Below are positions 22,532 to 34,918 of a DNA stretch of 64,000 nt, in pieces (position 1 is the stretch's first letter; the number at the start of each line of letters is the position of its first letter). A program made the position numbers and the translations under genes. Origin of the DNA: Lepus europaeus (taxonomy: Eukaryota > Chordata > Mammalia > Lagomorpha > Leporidae); contig NW_026909196.1 in assembly GCF_033115175.1 (NCBI RefSeq), forward strand, positions 2,604,001-2,668,000, read 5' to 3'. The notes beneath the pieces are model-generated. The model saw nothing but the letters and a program-made list of their open reading frames with translations. It was not told the DNA's origin and ran no database searches.

Positions 22532-25354
22532 GTACAGATGACATTTTATGCACTTGCCTAATATAAAGACTTTGCTTTTCTCCAAAACCATTTTTACTGT
22601 GAATATTTCGGTCCATTGCATACGAATTCCACACCAGTTTACCGCATATGACTGGATGAAACCGGAAATATCCGGTTTTGTTTTGGCTAATTCAATCCCA
22701 GATATTGCTACAGCCTCTGTGTTTGTGTATTCCTGATATTATCCATGGACTTTATGGTTTTGAAAATTTTTTTATCAGGGAACATTTACTTTTGTGCTTG
22801 GAATCACTATTTGGTTCCACATGGAGACACCTGCTATACATATTCGTATTTTCTAGGGAGAAAGCTAGAAGATCTGCGGCAAACCAACACGGTATTTCTG
22901 TTTGTATAGATGACATTTTATGCACTTGCCTAATGAAAAGACTTTGCTTTTCTCCAAAACCATTTTTACTGTGAATATCTCGGTCCATTGCATATAAATT
23001 CCACACCAGTTTATTGGATATGACTGGATGAAACCGGAAATATCAGGTTGTGTTTTGGCTATCTCAATCCCAGATATTGCTGCAGCCTCTGTGTTTGTGT
23101 ATTCCTGATATTATCCACGGATTGATTGCTTTGAATGCTTTTTATCAGGGAACATTTAATTTTGTACCGTTCAAACACTAATTGGATCATCATGGGGACA
23201 CCAGTTCTACACATTCGTATTTTCTAGGGAGAAAGCTAGAAGAACTGCGGCAAACAAGCACGGTATTTCTGTTTGTATAGATGACATTTTATGCACTTGC
23301 CTAACGAAAAGACTTTCCTTTTCTGCAAAACCATTTTTACTGTGCTTTTCTCGGTCCATTGCATATGAATTCCACACCAGTTTATTGAATATGACTGGAT
23401 GAAACTGAAAATATCCCGTTTTGTTTTGGCTAATTCAATCCCAGATATTGCTACAGCCTCTGTGTTTGTGTATTCCTGATATTATGCATGGACTTTATGG
23501 TTTTGAATATTTTTTATCAGGGAACATTTAATTTTGTGCTTGGAATCACTATTTGGTTCCACATGGAGACACCAGCTCTACACATTCGTATATTCTAGGG
23601 AGAAAACTAGAGGACCTGCGACAAACAAACATGATATTGCTGTTTGTATAGATGACATTTTATGCACTTGCCTAACGAAAAGACTTTGCTTTACTCCATA
23701 ACCATGTTTACTGTAATTTTTTTGTTCATTGCATATGAATTCCACACTACTTTGTCTGGATATGACTGCGTGATAACAGAAATATCCGGTTGTGTTTTGG
23801 CTAACTCAATCCGAAATATTGTGAAAGCCTCTGTGTTTCTGTTTTATGGATATTATCAGCGGACTATATTTTTTGAATGTTTTTTATCCGAGAACGTTTC
23901 ACTTTGAGCTTGCATACAGTAATTGGTTCCACATGGAGACACCAGCTCTACATATTTGTATTTTCTAGGGAGAAAGCTAAAGGAACTGCGACAAACAAAC
24001 ATGATATTTCTGTTTGTATAGATGACATTTTATGCACTTGCCTAACGTAAAGACTTTGCTTTTCTCCAAAACCATTTTTACTGTGAATATTTTGATCCAT
24101 TGCATACGAATTCCACAACAGTTTATTGGATATGACTGGATGAAACCGAAAATATCCCGTTTTGTTTTGGCTAATTCAATCCCAGATATTGCTACAGCCT
24201 CTGTGTTTGTGTATTCCTGATATTATCCATGGACTTTATGGTTTTGAATATTTTTTATCAGGGAACATTTAATTTTCTGCTTGGAATCACTAATTGGTTC
24301 ATCATGCGGACACCAGCTCTACACATTCGTGTTATCTAGGGAGAAAGCTAGAGGAACTGCGGCAAACAAACATGATATTTCTGTTTGTATAGATGACATT
24401 TTATGCACTTGCCTAACGTTAAGACTTTGCTTTTCTCCAAAACCATTTTTACTGTGATTTTCTCGGTCCATTGCATACGAATTCCACACCAGTTTACCGC
24501 ATATGACTGGATGAAACCGGAAATATCCGGTTTAGTTTTGGCTAACCCAATCCCAGATATTGCTACAACCTCTGTGTTTGTGTACTCCTGATATTATCCA
24601 CGGACTTCATTGTTTTGAATGTTTTTTTTATCAGGGAACATTTAATTTTGTTCTTGGAATCACTAATTTTTCCACATGGAGACACCAGCTCTACACATTC
24701 GTATATTCTAGGGAGAAAGCTAGAGGAACTGCGTCAAACAAACATGATATTTCTGTTTGTATAGATGACATTTTATGTACTTCCCTAACGAAAAGACTGC
24801 TTTTCTCCAAAATCATTTTTACTGTGAATATCTCAGTCCATTGCTTATGAATTCCCCACCAGTTTACCGGATATGACAGGATGAAAATAGAAATATGCCG
24901 TTTTATTGTGGCTAACTCAATCCCAAATATTGCTGCAGCCTCTGTGTTTGTGTATTCCTGATATTATCCCCGGACTTTATTGTTTTGAATGTTTTTTTAT
25001 CAGGGAACATTTAATTTTGTTCTTGGAATCACTAATTGGTTCCACATGGAGACACCAGCTCTACACATTCGTATTTTCTAGGGAGAAAGCTAGAGGAACT
25101 GCGACAAACAAACATGATATTGCTGTTTGTATAGATGACATTTTATGCACTTGCCTAACGAAAAGACTTTGCTTTTCTCCAAAACCATTTGTGCTGTGAT
25201 TTTTTTGGTTCATTGCATATGAATTTGACACCACTTTGTCCGGATATGACTGGATGAAACCAGAAATATACGGTTGTGTTTTGGCTAACTCAATCTGAAA
25301 TATTGTGAAAGCCTCTGTGTTTGTGTTTTCTATATATTATCAACAGACTTTATT
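22532..25354 (+). repeat. Satellite array between provirus and L1-like element
   Basis: About 7.6 monomers lie in the same orientation as the rest. The first monomers continue the unit broken by the provirus. Several monomers near 22860 and 23240 share a rare CACGGTATTTCTG variant in place of CATGATATTTCTG. The block ends in GACTTTATT (25346-25354), the left target duplication of the next insertion. No gene was seen. Confidence 0.92.
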
Positions 25355-28300
25355 TCTTTTTCTTTTTTTAGCTTTTATTTAATGAATATAAATTTCCAGT
25401 GTACAGCTTATGGATTACAATGGCTTCCCCCTCGCATAACTTCCCTCCCACCCGCAACCCTCCCCTCTCCTGCTCCCTCTCCCCTTTCATTGCATCAAGA
25501 TTCATTTTCAATTATCTTTTTATAAAGATCAATTTAGTATATATGAAGTAAAGGTTTCAACAGTTTGCACCCACATAGAAACACAAAGTGAAACATACTG
25601 TTTGAGTACTATTTATAGCATTAAATCACAATGTACAGCACATTAAGGACAGAGATCCCACCTGAGGAGCAAGTGCACAGTGGCTCCTGTTGTTGACCCA
25701 ACAAATTGGCACTCTAGTTTATGGCGCCAGTAACCATCCTAGGCTGTCAGCATGAGTTGCCAAGGCTATGGAAGCCTTCCAAGTTTACCGACTCTGATCA
25801 TATTTAGACAAGGTCATAAAAGAGAGAGTGAGGATAGTAACCAATGATCCTAAGAGTGGCATTTACCAGGTTTGAACAATTGTACAGCATTAAGTGGGGA
25901 AGAGGACCATCAGTACACCCAGGTTGGAAGTAGAGCCATTGGTGGTAGAGTAGAGGTTATGATTACAAAGGAATGAGGCCCAAGTGCACTAGATTGGGCC
26001 TAGAACAAAGGACAGAGTCATTATTAGAGGAGCTAAGAAAGGTGCTAAGCTACAAGTAATTTTTCTGATTGAGAGGCAAGTAGAACCTGATAGAAGGGGC
26101 TTGATAATAATCTGGTGGGCTTTAGGCCTTGTAAATTCAGAGGCCCAGATCTATCTATCTCTTCACATGGGGTATATCCTAAGGGAGGTGTGAAGCTCCT
26201 AGGGGAAGGCACTCTGTTGACTTTCATTACTTGGCTGGCCTGGGAGGAGTGCTGGCCAGGTAAAGGCAGGGGGCATCTCTAACAAGAAATTTACAGTTCT
26301 TTTGCAATGTTGCTGACCCTACTTGACCAAACCCTCAGCTGCAGTGGTCACTTTGGAAGTTGGGCTGAGTGAAGGGCTTTTCAGCTTAGAGCCAATAAGA
26401 TCTGTGGCTCTGACCTGGGCATCCTTCGACTCCAGGGCAGGTCCATTTCCAGTGATCCAACTCTTGGCAGAGCTACCAGGGCTCTTCACAAGCTGGCTTC
26501 TGCTGAAGCCCAGGATTACCACATTGAAAGCCACTGCAGTGGACTGGCCTGTTGGGTCTCCTTGAGGGCAGATCACTGTACAGATCAGCCATTTATAGGC
26601 CTGCCACCCATTGCTTCTGATGCCGAGCTTTCTTTTCCTCCTGGTTTGTGTTAAAGCAGACCAGAGGATGCAAGTCAAGGGAGTGCCCAAGTCCCATCTC
26701 TAATCTTCGGTGGCCTGAACTACAAGTCTATAGTCACAGGTATGTTCTGCAGTAGTTTTTCTAAGGTAGACAATGCCCATGAGGAAAATTATATTCTCAC
26801 TTGAAAACTTTCTTTTCCTTTGGTCTGAAAGGGAGGTTTTTTCTACTTACTGTATACTTCGCTGATGGCAAAGTGAATCTACTATGAGATTATTATTTAA
26901 GTTCTTATTTTGGCTATGCTATGACAGAAACATGTTAGCCATCTCTTTTATAAGGTCTAAAGATTAAATTGTGCATCCTACAGATTCCTTCATAATAGAA
27001 TTAGTTTCCTACCTTGAAGAGAATAGAGAAATGAAAGAACAAGTTGGGCTTAGAATAGAGAAATGAGGGAGCAAGTCCTAGATCACTTGCTGACAATAGC
27101 AATATCACATGAATACTTAGCAAACCATTTCAAGCATTAGATAATAACTTAAGAAAACATTTACCAGAAGGTCCAATGCCTTCTATACATTTTAAGAATC
27201 ATGTATTTGAAAACACCTCTTAAATATCTAACATGGTGTAGTTTGTTTAGCCAGTAAACTTAAGCACAACCATCTAAAATGTTTTTAGTTTCTTTCTACC
27301 AACAAGTATAAAACATATGATACAGAGATCCAGGTCACACCAATTAAAATGTATCTTTGATTGATTTTAGCAGCTTAAATTTATGGACAATCGTATCTAT
27401 AAGCCATTTAAAATAAAACTCTTAATAAAATTTCCCCATGTGGACATACAATATGTACACACATATAACATAGCATAATAGACCAATATAGCAATTTTAA
27501 TAATAGCTTTTAAAATCTTTAACTCTTTTTCTAGATTGCCAATGGATTTGAATTGCTTTTTGTTTTTAGTAACCTCAGTTAACCATACTTTCTCTCAGTT
27601 GGTACTGTTAATACATTATCGGCTTCATCTGTTTACAGAGCCATCCCAAAGTACTGAATACAATAAAAGTGGCTGGAAAAAGTCCATAGGAACCTATAGG
27701 AAGACAGCTAAACACAGAAGCAACAACGCTTTAGTTTTATGAGCAGCACATCCTATACAACTAGGGATGAAAAAAGACTTTAAGTCGCCATGTTTAAAAT
27801 TATAAACTCATCAACCAACAAGAGGCACTTGCTTACTTCACAGTATTTTTGAAAGCACCTGTAGGATTTTACAAGTATTTACCCCTTTAGGCCTCTGGGG
27901 CTTTCTCATTAAGATAACTATCATGTCTAGTAACACAAGATCATTAGACTTTTTAATTCTCAAACATTTGTATTAATAGCATTTTCCATTATAGAAACTT
28001 AAAGTCTGGCACCACATCACATCCTTTCAGTCCTTCTAATATAATCCAGATAGCCTGCTTAGTTGCTGTCTCTATAAGATGAGAGACATAGGTCCTTCGA
28101 TTTTTTCAGTTGGGCCCAAACTGGAAAAACCAAAGTCCAGGATTTACTGGAAATTTTAGAGACCAGATTGTTTGAAACTTTGATTTTCTGAATGCCTGTC
28201 AAGAATGCCAAGAAGGCTCAAAATCCAAAATATCTGTTTGAAATAAGATTCCTTAAAATCATGACATAACATAGACCAATTTTGATCACTGTTACAAGGT

Positions 28301-28512
28301 GACTATTCAAATCTTTGAAAATAAGCACATATTTCAATAACCCATAGCTCTTAGTAAAAATTCAGCTGTTTTTGAACAATTAGAATTTAACAGACATCAA
28401 GAGCACATAATAGATTACTTTAACATATTGGTCTAACAGAGCATCAGAGTTTAATTCTATGTCAAAGAGAAATTGAGCTTCCTGTGATCTTTTGCTGTGA
28501 GGTTTCCTTCCT
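25355..28512 (-). other. Long 3' non-coding region of the L1-like element
   Basis: This region holds no open frame with recognisable similarity. Its distal 370 bases (25370-25740) match the 3' UTR pieces of the L1 fragments at 34306-34918. They share a G-rich sense-strand block (C-rich CCCTCCCCTCTCC on the plus strand, near 25460) and the ATTAAATCACAATGTACAGC-type block. The remaining 2.7 kb is AT-rich and single-copy within the window. Confidence 0.7.
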
Positions 28513-29574
28513 TTACCATCTTCCATATTGGTGACCGTGTTTCTGTGTTTCTGTGTGTAACACATGTTTAAGCATCTTTTGCAGGGCAGGATGAGTGGCA
28601 ACAAATTCTTTCAGTTTCTGTTTGCTATGAAAAGTCTTAATTTCACCTTCATTCACAAATGAGAGCTTTGCAGGATATAGTATTCTGGGCTGGCAGTTTT
28701 TCTCTCTTAATACCTGGGCTATGTCTCGCCATTCCCTTCTAGCTTGTAGGGTTTCTGCTGAGAAGTCTGCTGTGAGTCTAATTGGAGATCCTCTAAGAGT
28801 AATCTGACGTTTCTCTCTTGCACATTTTAGGATCTTTTCTTTCTGTTTCACTGTGGTGAGTTTGATTACAACATGTCGTGGTGAGGATCTCTTTTGGTCA
28901 TGTTTATTAGGGGTTCTATAAGCTTCCAGTACTAAGATGCCTCTGTCCTTCTCCAAACCTGGGAAATTTTCTGCTAGTATCTCACTGAAAAGGCCTTCTA
29001 ATCCTTTCTCCCTCTCCATGCCTTCAGGAACTCCTAGAACCCGAATGTTGGGTTTTTTAATAGTATCCTGTAGATTCCTGACAATATTTTTTAGATTTCT
29101 GATTTCTTCTTCTTTTCTTTGGTTTGCCTGTTTCCTTTCCTGTTCTCTGTCTTCTAAGTCTGATATTCTCTCTTCTGCTTCGCCCATTCTGTGTTTAAGG
29201 CTCTCTAATGTGTTTGTCATTTGATCTATTGAATTCTATATTTCATTATGATTTCTCGTCACTATCACCGTTTCTTGTTCCACTAGTTGTTTCATTTCAT
29301 TTTGATTCCTCCTTAATATTTCATTTTCACGAGAGAGATTTTCTATCTTGTCCATTAAGGATTTCTGTAGTTCAAGAATTTGTTTTTGAGAACTTCTTAA
29401 TGTTCTTATCAATTTTTTGAGATGCGCTTCTTGCATTTCTTCGATCTCATCGTCTTCATAATCTTGAATTGGGGTGTCTTTTTCATTTGGGGGCGTCATA
29501 GTGTCTTCCTTGTTCTCGTTAGCTTGGTTTTTGTGTTTGTTGTTTGGCATGTTGGAGATATTTGGTTTCTTCAC
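28513..29574 (-). pseudogene. LINE-1 ORF1 protein with one nonsense codon
   Basis: ORF1p is the RNA-binding trimeric chaperone that coats L1 RNA. The frame is 353 codons. An acidic, Asn/Lys-rich N-terminus leads into a coiled coil (LIRTLRSSQKQILELQKSL and on, heptad-like). A TAG at 29236-29238 interrupts the coiled coil at codon 113, and the same frame continues from 29235. The C-terminal part shows the RNA-recognition region (KKPNIRVLGVPEG, GILVLEAYRTPNK, SPRHVVIKL) and the C-terminal domain (REKRQITLRGSPIRLTADFS, ILYPAKLSF). A methionine at 29220 could start a 235-residue fragment without most of the coiled coil. There is no frameshift, so the copy is fairly young. Confidence 0.92.
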
Positions 29575-30483
29575 TGTGGTGTTTTTTCTTGTTACACTAT
29601 GGCTCTATATTAAGTGGACTGTCTGCTTTCAGTGGAGTCTTAGAGGCTTGAGATGAGTGTGGACTGAGAGCTGTGTTTGGTTCCTCAGGGTGGAGGGTGT
29701 GTCAAAGATGACACTCCCAGGTTAGGTGTGGTAAATGTCTCTTTCTTTTTTTGATTCAAAAGGGAAGTAATTCTGCACAGCTGAACGTAATTGGAGGTAG
29801 TTAGCAGGCAAATGATATACCCACAGGAGCCAGAGATCGGAAGCTCTTTCCCAAGGACCACACAGGAAATCTGTGCTGCCCTCAGTGTGGGCTCCAATTC
29901 TCCTGCAGTCTCCCACTGGGTTGCCAAGTTAGATCCTAACCTCCTGTTATTTCACCCCTCCCCCCAGAGTCAGGTGTTTCTGCTAGGCTCAGGGCCGGTG
30001 CAGATCTGAGGTCGCCCTGCTTATGACGTATGTCCAAAATGGCGCCTGCTCTGTCTTGCTCACTTTGAGAGGTGAGCGGAGAGAGAGAAATTTGTGTCCG
30101 TATCGGTCACTTTTTTTATTTTTTTCCTCTCTCTCTTCTAGTTAGCCTGGTGAATTTTTCCCCACGGAGTTTCAAGCCTCGTTCCCTCTAGCCTCCTCTT
30201 TCCACTTGCCCGCTGGTGTCTCGGGCTATTGAGGTTCAGCTCACCTCACGTTCTAGCGCTGGTGTGTTGAGTCTGCCGCTGGTGTCCCAACTTGGGCTCC
30301 CACGCTCTCCACGCAGGTACACTGTGAATCACTAGTTCCGGAAGTGTTTCCTCTGCTGTTTCATCCCCATACTCTTCCTTGACCCTGCAGTATCTCCACT
30401 TATATTAAACCGTCTCTCCCCCGGACTAATAGTGTGCTCCCTGCCTATTCCGCCATATTGCCGCTCTCCTAATTTCCTATCCG
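29575..30483 (-). promoter_or_regulatory. 5' UTR/promoter region of the L1-like element
   Basis: About 0.9 kb lies upstream of ORF1, GC-richer than the satellite. Close to the element's 5' end the minus strand reads CAATATGGCGG (30450-30460), which resembles the YY1 site that positions transcription start in human L1. A second ATGGCG motif lies in plus orientation near 30039. The region appears complete, so this copy is not 5'-truncated. Confidence 0.75.
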
Positions 30484-33400
30484 GACTTTATTCTTCTGAA
30501 TGTTTTTATTGGGGAATATTTTATTTTGAGCTTGGATACAGTAATTGGTTCCACATGGAGACACCAGCTCTACATGTTTGTATTTTCTAGGGAGAATGCT
30601 AGAGGAAGTGCGGCAAACAGACATGATATCTCTGTTTGTATAGATGACATTTTATGCACTTGCCTAATGGAAAGATTTTGCTTTTCTCCCAACCATTTTT
30701 ACTGTGATTTTCTCGGTCCATTGCATCCGAATTCCACACTACTTTGTCCGGATATGACTGGATGAAAACAGAAATATCCGGTTGTGCTTTGGCTAACTCA
30801 ATCTGAAATATTGTGAAAGCCTCTGTGTTTGTTTTTTCTGGACAGTATCGATGGACTTTATTGTTTTGAATGTTTTTATCAGGGAACATTTCATTTTGTA
30901 CCGTTGAAACACTAATTGGTTCATCATGGGAACACCAGTTCTACGCATTCGTAAATTCTAGGGAGAAAGCTAGAGGAACTGCGGCAAACAAACATGATAT
31001 TTCTGTTTGTATAGATAACATTTTATGCACTTGCCTAACGAAAAGCCTTTGCTTTTCTCAAAAACCATTTTCACTGTGATTCTCTATGTCCATTGCATAC
31101 GAATTCCACACCACTTTATCCCGATATGACTGGATGAAACCAGAAATACCCGGTTTTGTTTTGGCTAACTTAATCCCAGATATTGCTACAGCCTCTGTGT
31201 TTGTGTATTCCTGATATTATCAATGGACTTTATTGTTTTCAACTATTTTTTAATGAGGAACATTTAGTTTTGTTCCTGGAAACACTAATTGGTTCCACAT
31301 GGAGACACCAGCTGAACCTATTCATATTTTCTAGGGAGAAATCTAGAGGAACTGTGGCAAACAGACATGATATTTCTGTTTGTATAGATGATATTTGATG
31401 CACTTGCCTAACGAAAAGACTTTATTTTCTCCAAAACCATTTTTACTGTGATTTTCTCGGTCCTTTGCAGATGAATTCCACACCAGTTTGTCCGGATAGG
31501 ACTGGATGAAACCAGAAATTTCTGGTTGTGTTTTGGCTAACTCAATCCGAAATATTGCTACAGCCTCTGTGTTTGTGTATTCCTGATATTATCCACGGAC
31601 TTTATTTTCTGAATATTTTTTTTCAGGGAACATTTAATTTTGTGCTTGGAAACAGTAATTGGTTCCACATGGAGACAACAGCTCTACACATTCGTTTTTT
31701 CTAGGGAGAAAGCTAGAGGAACGGCGGCATACAAATATGATATTTCTGTTTGGATCGATGATATTTTATCTACTTCCCTAACGAAAAGATTTGCTTTTCT
31801 CCAAAACCATTTTTACTGTGATTTTCTCGGTACAATGCATACGAATTGCACACCACTTTGTCTGGATATGACTGGATGAAACCAGAAATATCCAGTTGTG
31901 TTTTGGCTAACACAATCCGAAATATTGATACACACTCTGTGTTTGTGTTCTCTGGATATTATCGATGGACTTTATTGTTTTCAATGTATTTATCAGGGAA
32001 CATTTAATTTTGTACCGTAGAAACACTAATTGGTTCATCATGGGGACAACGGCTCTACACATTCGTATTTTATAGGGAGAAAGCTAGAGGAACTGAGGAA
32101 AACACACATGATATTTCTGTTTGTATCGATGAAATTTGATGCACTTTGCAAACGAAAAGACTTTGCTTTTCTCCAAAACCAATTTTACTGTGATTTTCTC
32201 GGTACATTGCATACGAATTCCACACCACTTTGTCCGGATATGACTGGATGTAAACAGAAATATCCAGTTGTCCTTTGGCTGACTCACTCCGAAATATTGT
32301 GAAAGCCTCTGTATTTGTATATTCCTGATATTATCCACGGACTTTATTTTTTTGAAAGTTTTTTTTCAGGGAACATTTAATTTTGTGCTTGGAAACACTA
32401 ATTGGTTGCACATGGAGACACCAGCTCTACATATTTGTATTTTCTAGGGAGAATGCTAGAGGAAGTGCGACAAACAAGCATGATATTTCTGTTTGTATAG
32501 ATGACATTTTATCTAATTGCCTAATGAAAAGACTTTGCTTTTCTCCAAAACCATTTTTACTATGATTTTCTCGGTCCATTGCATACGAATTCCACACCAG
32601 TTTGTCCGGATATGACTGGATGAAACCAGAAATATTTCGTTGTGTTTTGGCTACCTCAATCTGAAATATTGCTACAGCCTCTGTATTTGTGAATTCCTGA
32701 TATTATCCATGGACTTTATATTTTTAAATGTTTTTTTCCAGGTAACATTTAATTTTGTGCTTGGAAACACTAATGGGTTCCACATGGATACACCAGCTCT
32801 ACACATTCGTATTTTCTAGGGAGAAAGCTGGAGGAACTGCGGCAAACAAAAATGATATTTCTGTTTATATAGATGACATTTTATGCACTTGCCTAACGAA
32901 AAGACTTTACTTTTCTCCAAAACCATTTTACTGTGATTTTCTCGGTCCATTTCATACAAATTCCACACCTGTTTGTCCAGATATGACTGTATGAAACCAG
33001 AAATATCTGGTTTGGTTTTGGCTACTCAATCCCAGATATTGTTACCACCTCTGTGTTTGTGTATTCCTGATATTATCCACAGACTTTATTGTTTTGAATG
33101 TTCTTTATCAGGGAACATTTAATTTTGTGCTGTGAAACACTAATTGTTTCCACATGGAGACACCAGCTCTACACATTCGTATTTGCTAGGGAGAAATCTA
33201 GAGGAACTGCGGCAAACAAACATGATATTTCTGTTTGTATAGATGACATTTTATGCAGTTTCCTAACGAAAAGACTTTGCTTTTCTCCAAAACCATTTTT
33301 ACTGTGATTTTCTCAGTCCATTGCATACGAATTCCACACCACTTTGTCCGGATATGACTGGATGGACCGGAAATATCTGGTTGTGTTTTGGCTAACTCAA

Positions 33401-34305
33401 TCCGAAATATTGCTACAGCATCTGTGTTTGTGTATTCCTGATATTATACCTGGACTTTATATTTTTCAATGTTTTTTTTTTCAGGGAACATTTGATTTTT
33501 TGCTTGGAAACACTAATTGGTTGCACATGGAGACACCAGCTCTACACATTCGTATTTTCTAGGGAGAAAGGTAGAGGAACAGTGGCAAACAAACGTGATA
33601 TTTCTGTTTGTATAGATGAGATTTTATGCACTTGCCTAACAAAAAGATTTTGCTTTTCTCCAAAGCCATTTGTACTGTGATTTTCTCGGTCCATTGCGTA
33701 TGAATTCCACACCAGTTTGTCCGGATATAACTGGATGAAACCGGAAATATCCGGTTTTGTTTTGTCTATCTCAATCCCAGATATTGTTACCGCCTCTGTT
33801 TTTGTGTATTCCAGATATTATCCACAGACTTTATTGTTTTGAATGTTCTTTATCAGGGAACCTTTTCTTTTGTACCGTAAAAACACTAATTGGTTCATCA
33901 TGGGGACACCAGCTCTACACATTCGTATTTTCTAGGGAGAAAGCTTGAGGAATTTCGGAAAACACACATGATATTTCTGTTTGTATCCATGACATTTCAT
34001 GCCCTTGCCTAATGAAAAGACTTTGCTTTTCTCCAAATCCATATTTACTGTCATTTTCTCGGTCCATTGCTTACGAATTCCACACCAGTTTGTCCCGATA
34101 TGACTGGAGGAAACCAGAAATATCTGGTTGTGTTTTGGCTAACTCAATCCCAGATATTGCTACAGCCTCTGTGTTTCTGCATTCCTGATATTATCCACAG
34201 ACTTTATTGTATTGAATGTTTATTATCAGGGAACATTTAATTTTGTACCGTTGGAACACTAATTGTTTCCACATGGAGACACCAGCTCTACACAATCGTA
34301 ATTTC
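30484..34305 (+). repeat. Satellite array, right of the L1-like element
   Basis: About 10 monomers. From about 32165 onward they match the sequence 3602 bp downstream (35770-37908), so this part is the front of the L1-bearing higher-order repeat. Before 32165 the monomers do not show that relation. No gene was seen. Confidence 0.92.
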
Positions 34306-34918
34306 TTTTTTTATTAAACTTTAATTTAATGCATATAAATTTCCAAAGTACAGCTCATGGGTTACAATGGCTTCCATCTCCCAAAACTTCCCTCCCAACC
34401 ACAACCCTCCCCTTTCCTGCTCCGTCTCCCCTTCCAATCACATCATGATTCATTTTCAATTCTCTTTTTATACAAAAGATCAGTTTAGTATAAATTAGGT
34501 AACGATTTCAACAGATTGCCCCCATATAGCAACGCAAAGTGAAAAAAAAATACTGTTGGAGTACTAGTTATAGCATTAAATAAGGGTGTACAGCACATTA
34601 AAGGCAGAGATCCTACATAATATTTTTTAAAAAAATTAATTAATTTTCTATGCCATTTCCAATTTAACACCAGGTTTTTTTTTCATTTCCAATTATCTTT
34701 ATATACAGAAGATCAATTCAGTATATAATTAGTAAAGATCTCATCAGTTTGTACCCATGCAGAAACACAAAGTGTTAAACTACTGTTTCAGTACTAGTTA
34801 TAGCATCACTGCACATTAGACAACACATTAAGGACAGATCCCACATGGGATGTAAGTACACAGTGATTCCTGTTGCTGACTTAACAATTTGACACTCTTG
34901 TTCATGGCGTCAGTAATT
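34306..34918 (-). mobile_element. Truncated L1 3' end, copy 1 (two 3'-UTR pieces in tandem)
   Basis: The insertion is flanked by ACAATCGTAATTTC (34292-34305) and ACATTCGTAATTTC (34919-34932), a 14-bp target duplication with one mismatch in the satellite phase ACATTCGTATTTTC. On the minus strand the left piece is an L1 3' UTR ending in an A-rich tail. It is preceded, after nine T on the plus strand (near 34675), by a second 3'-UTR piece of a related L1 (34684-34918) that lacks the last ~150 bases. No coding part remains. This copy differs from the other three at several shared sites (AGCTCATGGG, ACAGATTGCC, CCTATAGGAA). Confidence 0.9.

Larger units (their letters stand above)
25355..30483 (-). 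mobile_element. LINE-1-derived element lacking ORF2 (HAL1-like), 5.1 kb
   Basis: Read on the minus strand, the element has a GC-rich 5' UTR (30483 to 29575), ORF1 with one stop (29574-28513), about 3.1 kb of non-coding AT-rich sequence, and an L1-type 3' end with AATAAA (complement of 25374-25379) and a short A-rich tail. The flanks share GACTTTATT at 25346-25354 and 30484-30492, a plausible 9-bp target duplication. No endonuclease or reverse-transcriptase frame of 60 codons or more and no FADD-type motif was found where ORF2 should be. This is the layout of half-L1 (HAL1) retrotransposons, which carry only ORF1 and depend on L1 in trans. A full L1 with ORF2 deleted or replaced is the alternative. 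Confidence 0.82.

Noticed and set aside
26045-26690. 60- to 123-codon frames in the L1-like 3' region as a possible host exon
   Set aside because: The stretch lies between ORF1 and the L1 3' end inside one target duplication, no splice signals or domain were recognised, and the distal part matches other L1 3' UTRs.
28937-29656. Plus-strand frames of 60-95 codons over the L1-like ORF1
   Set aside because: Antisense shadows of ORF1, rich in F/L/S as expected from the complement of a K/E-rich coding region.
34485-34670. Minus-strand frame of 61 codons repeated four times at 3.6-kb spacing
   Set aside because: It lies in the L1 3' UTR fragment and recurs only because that fragment is copied with the satellite.
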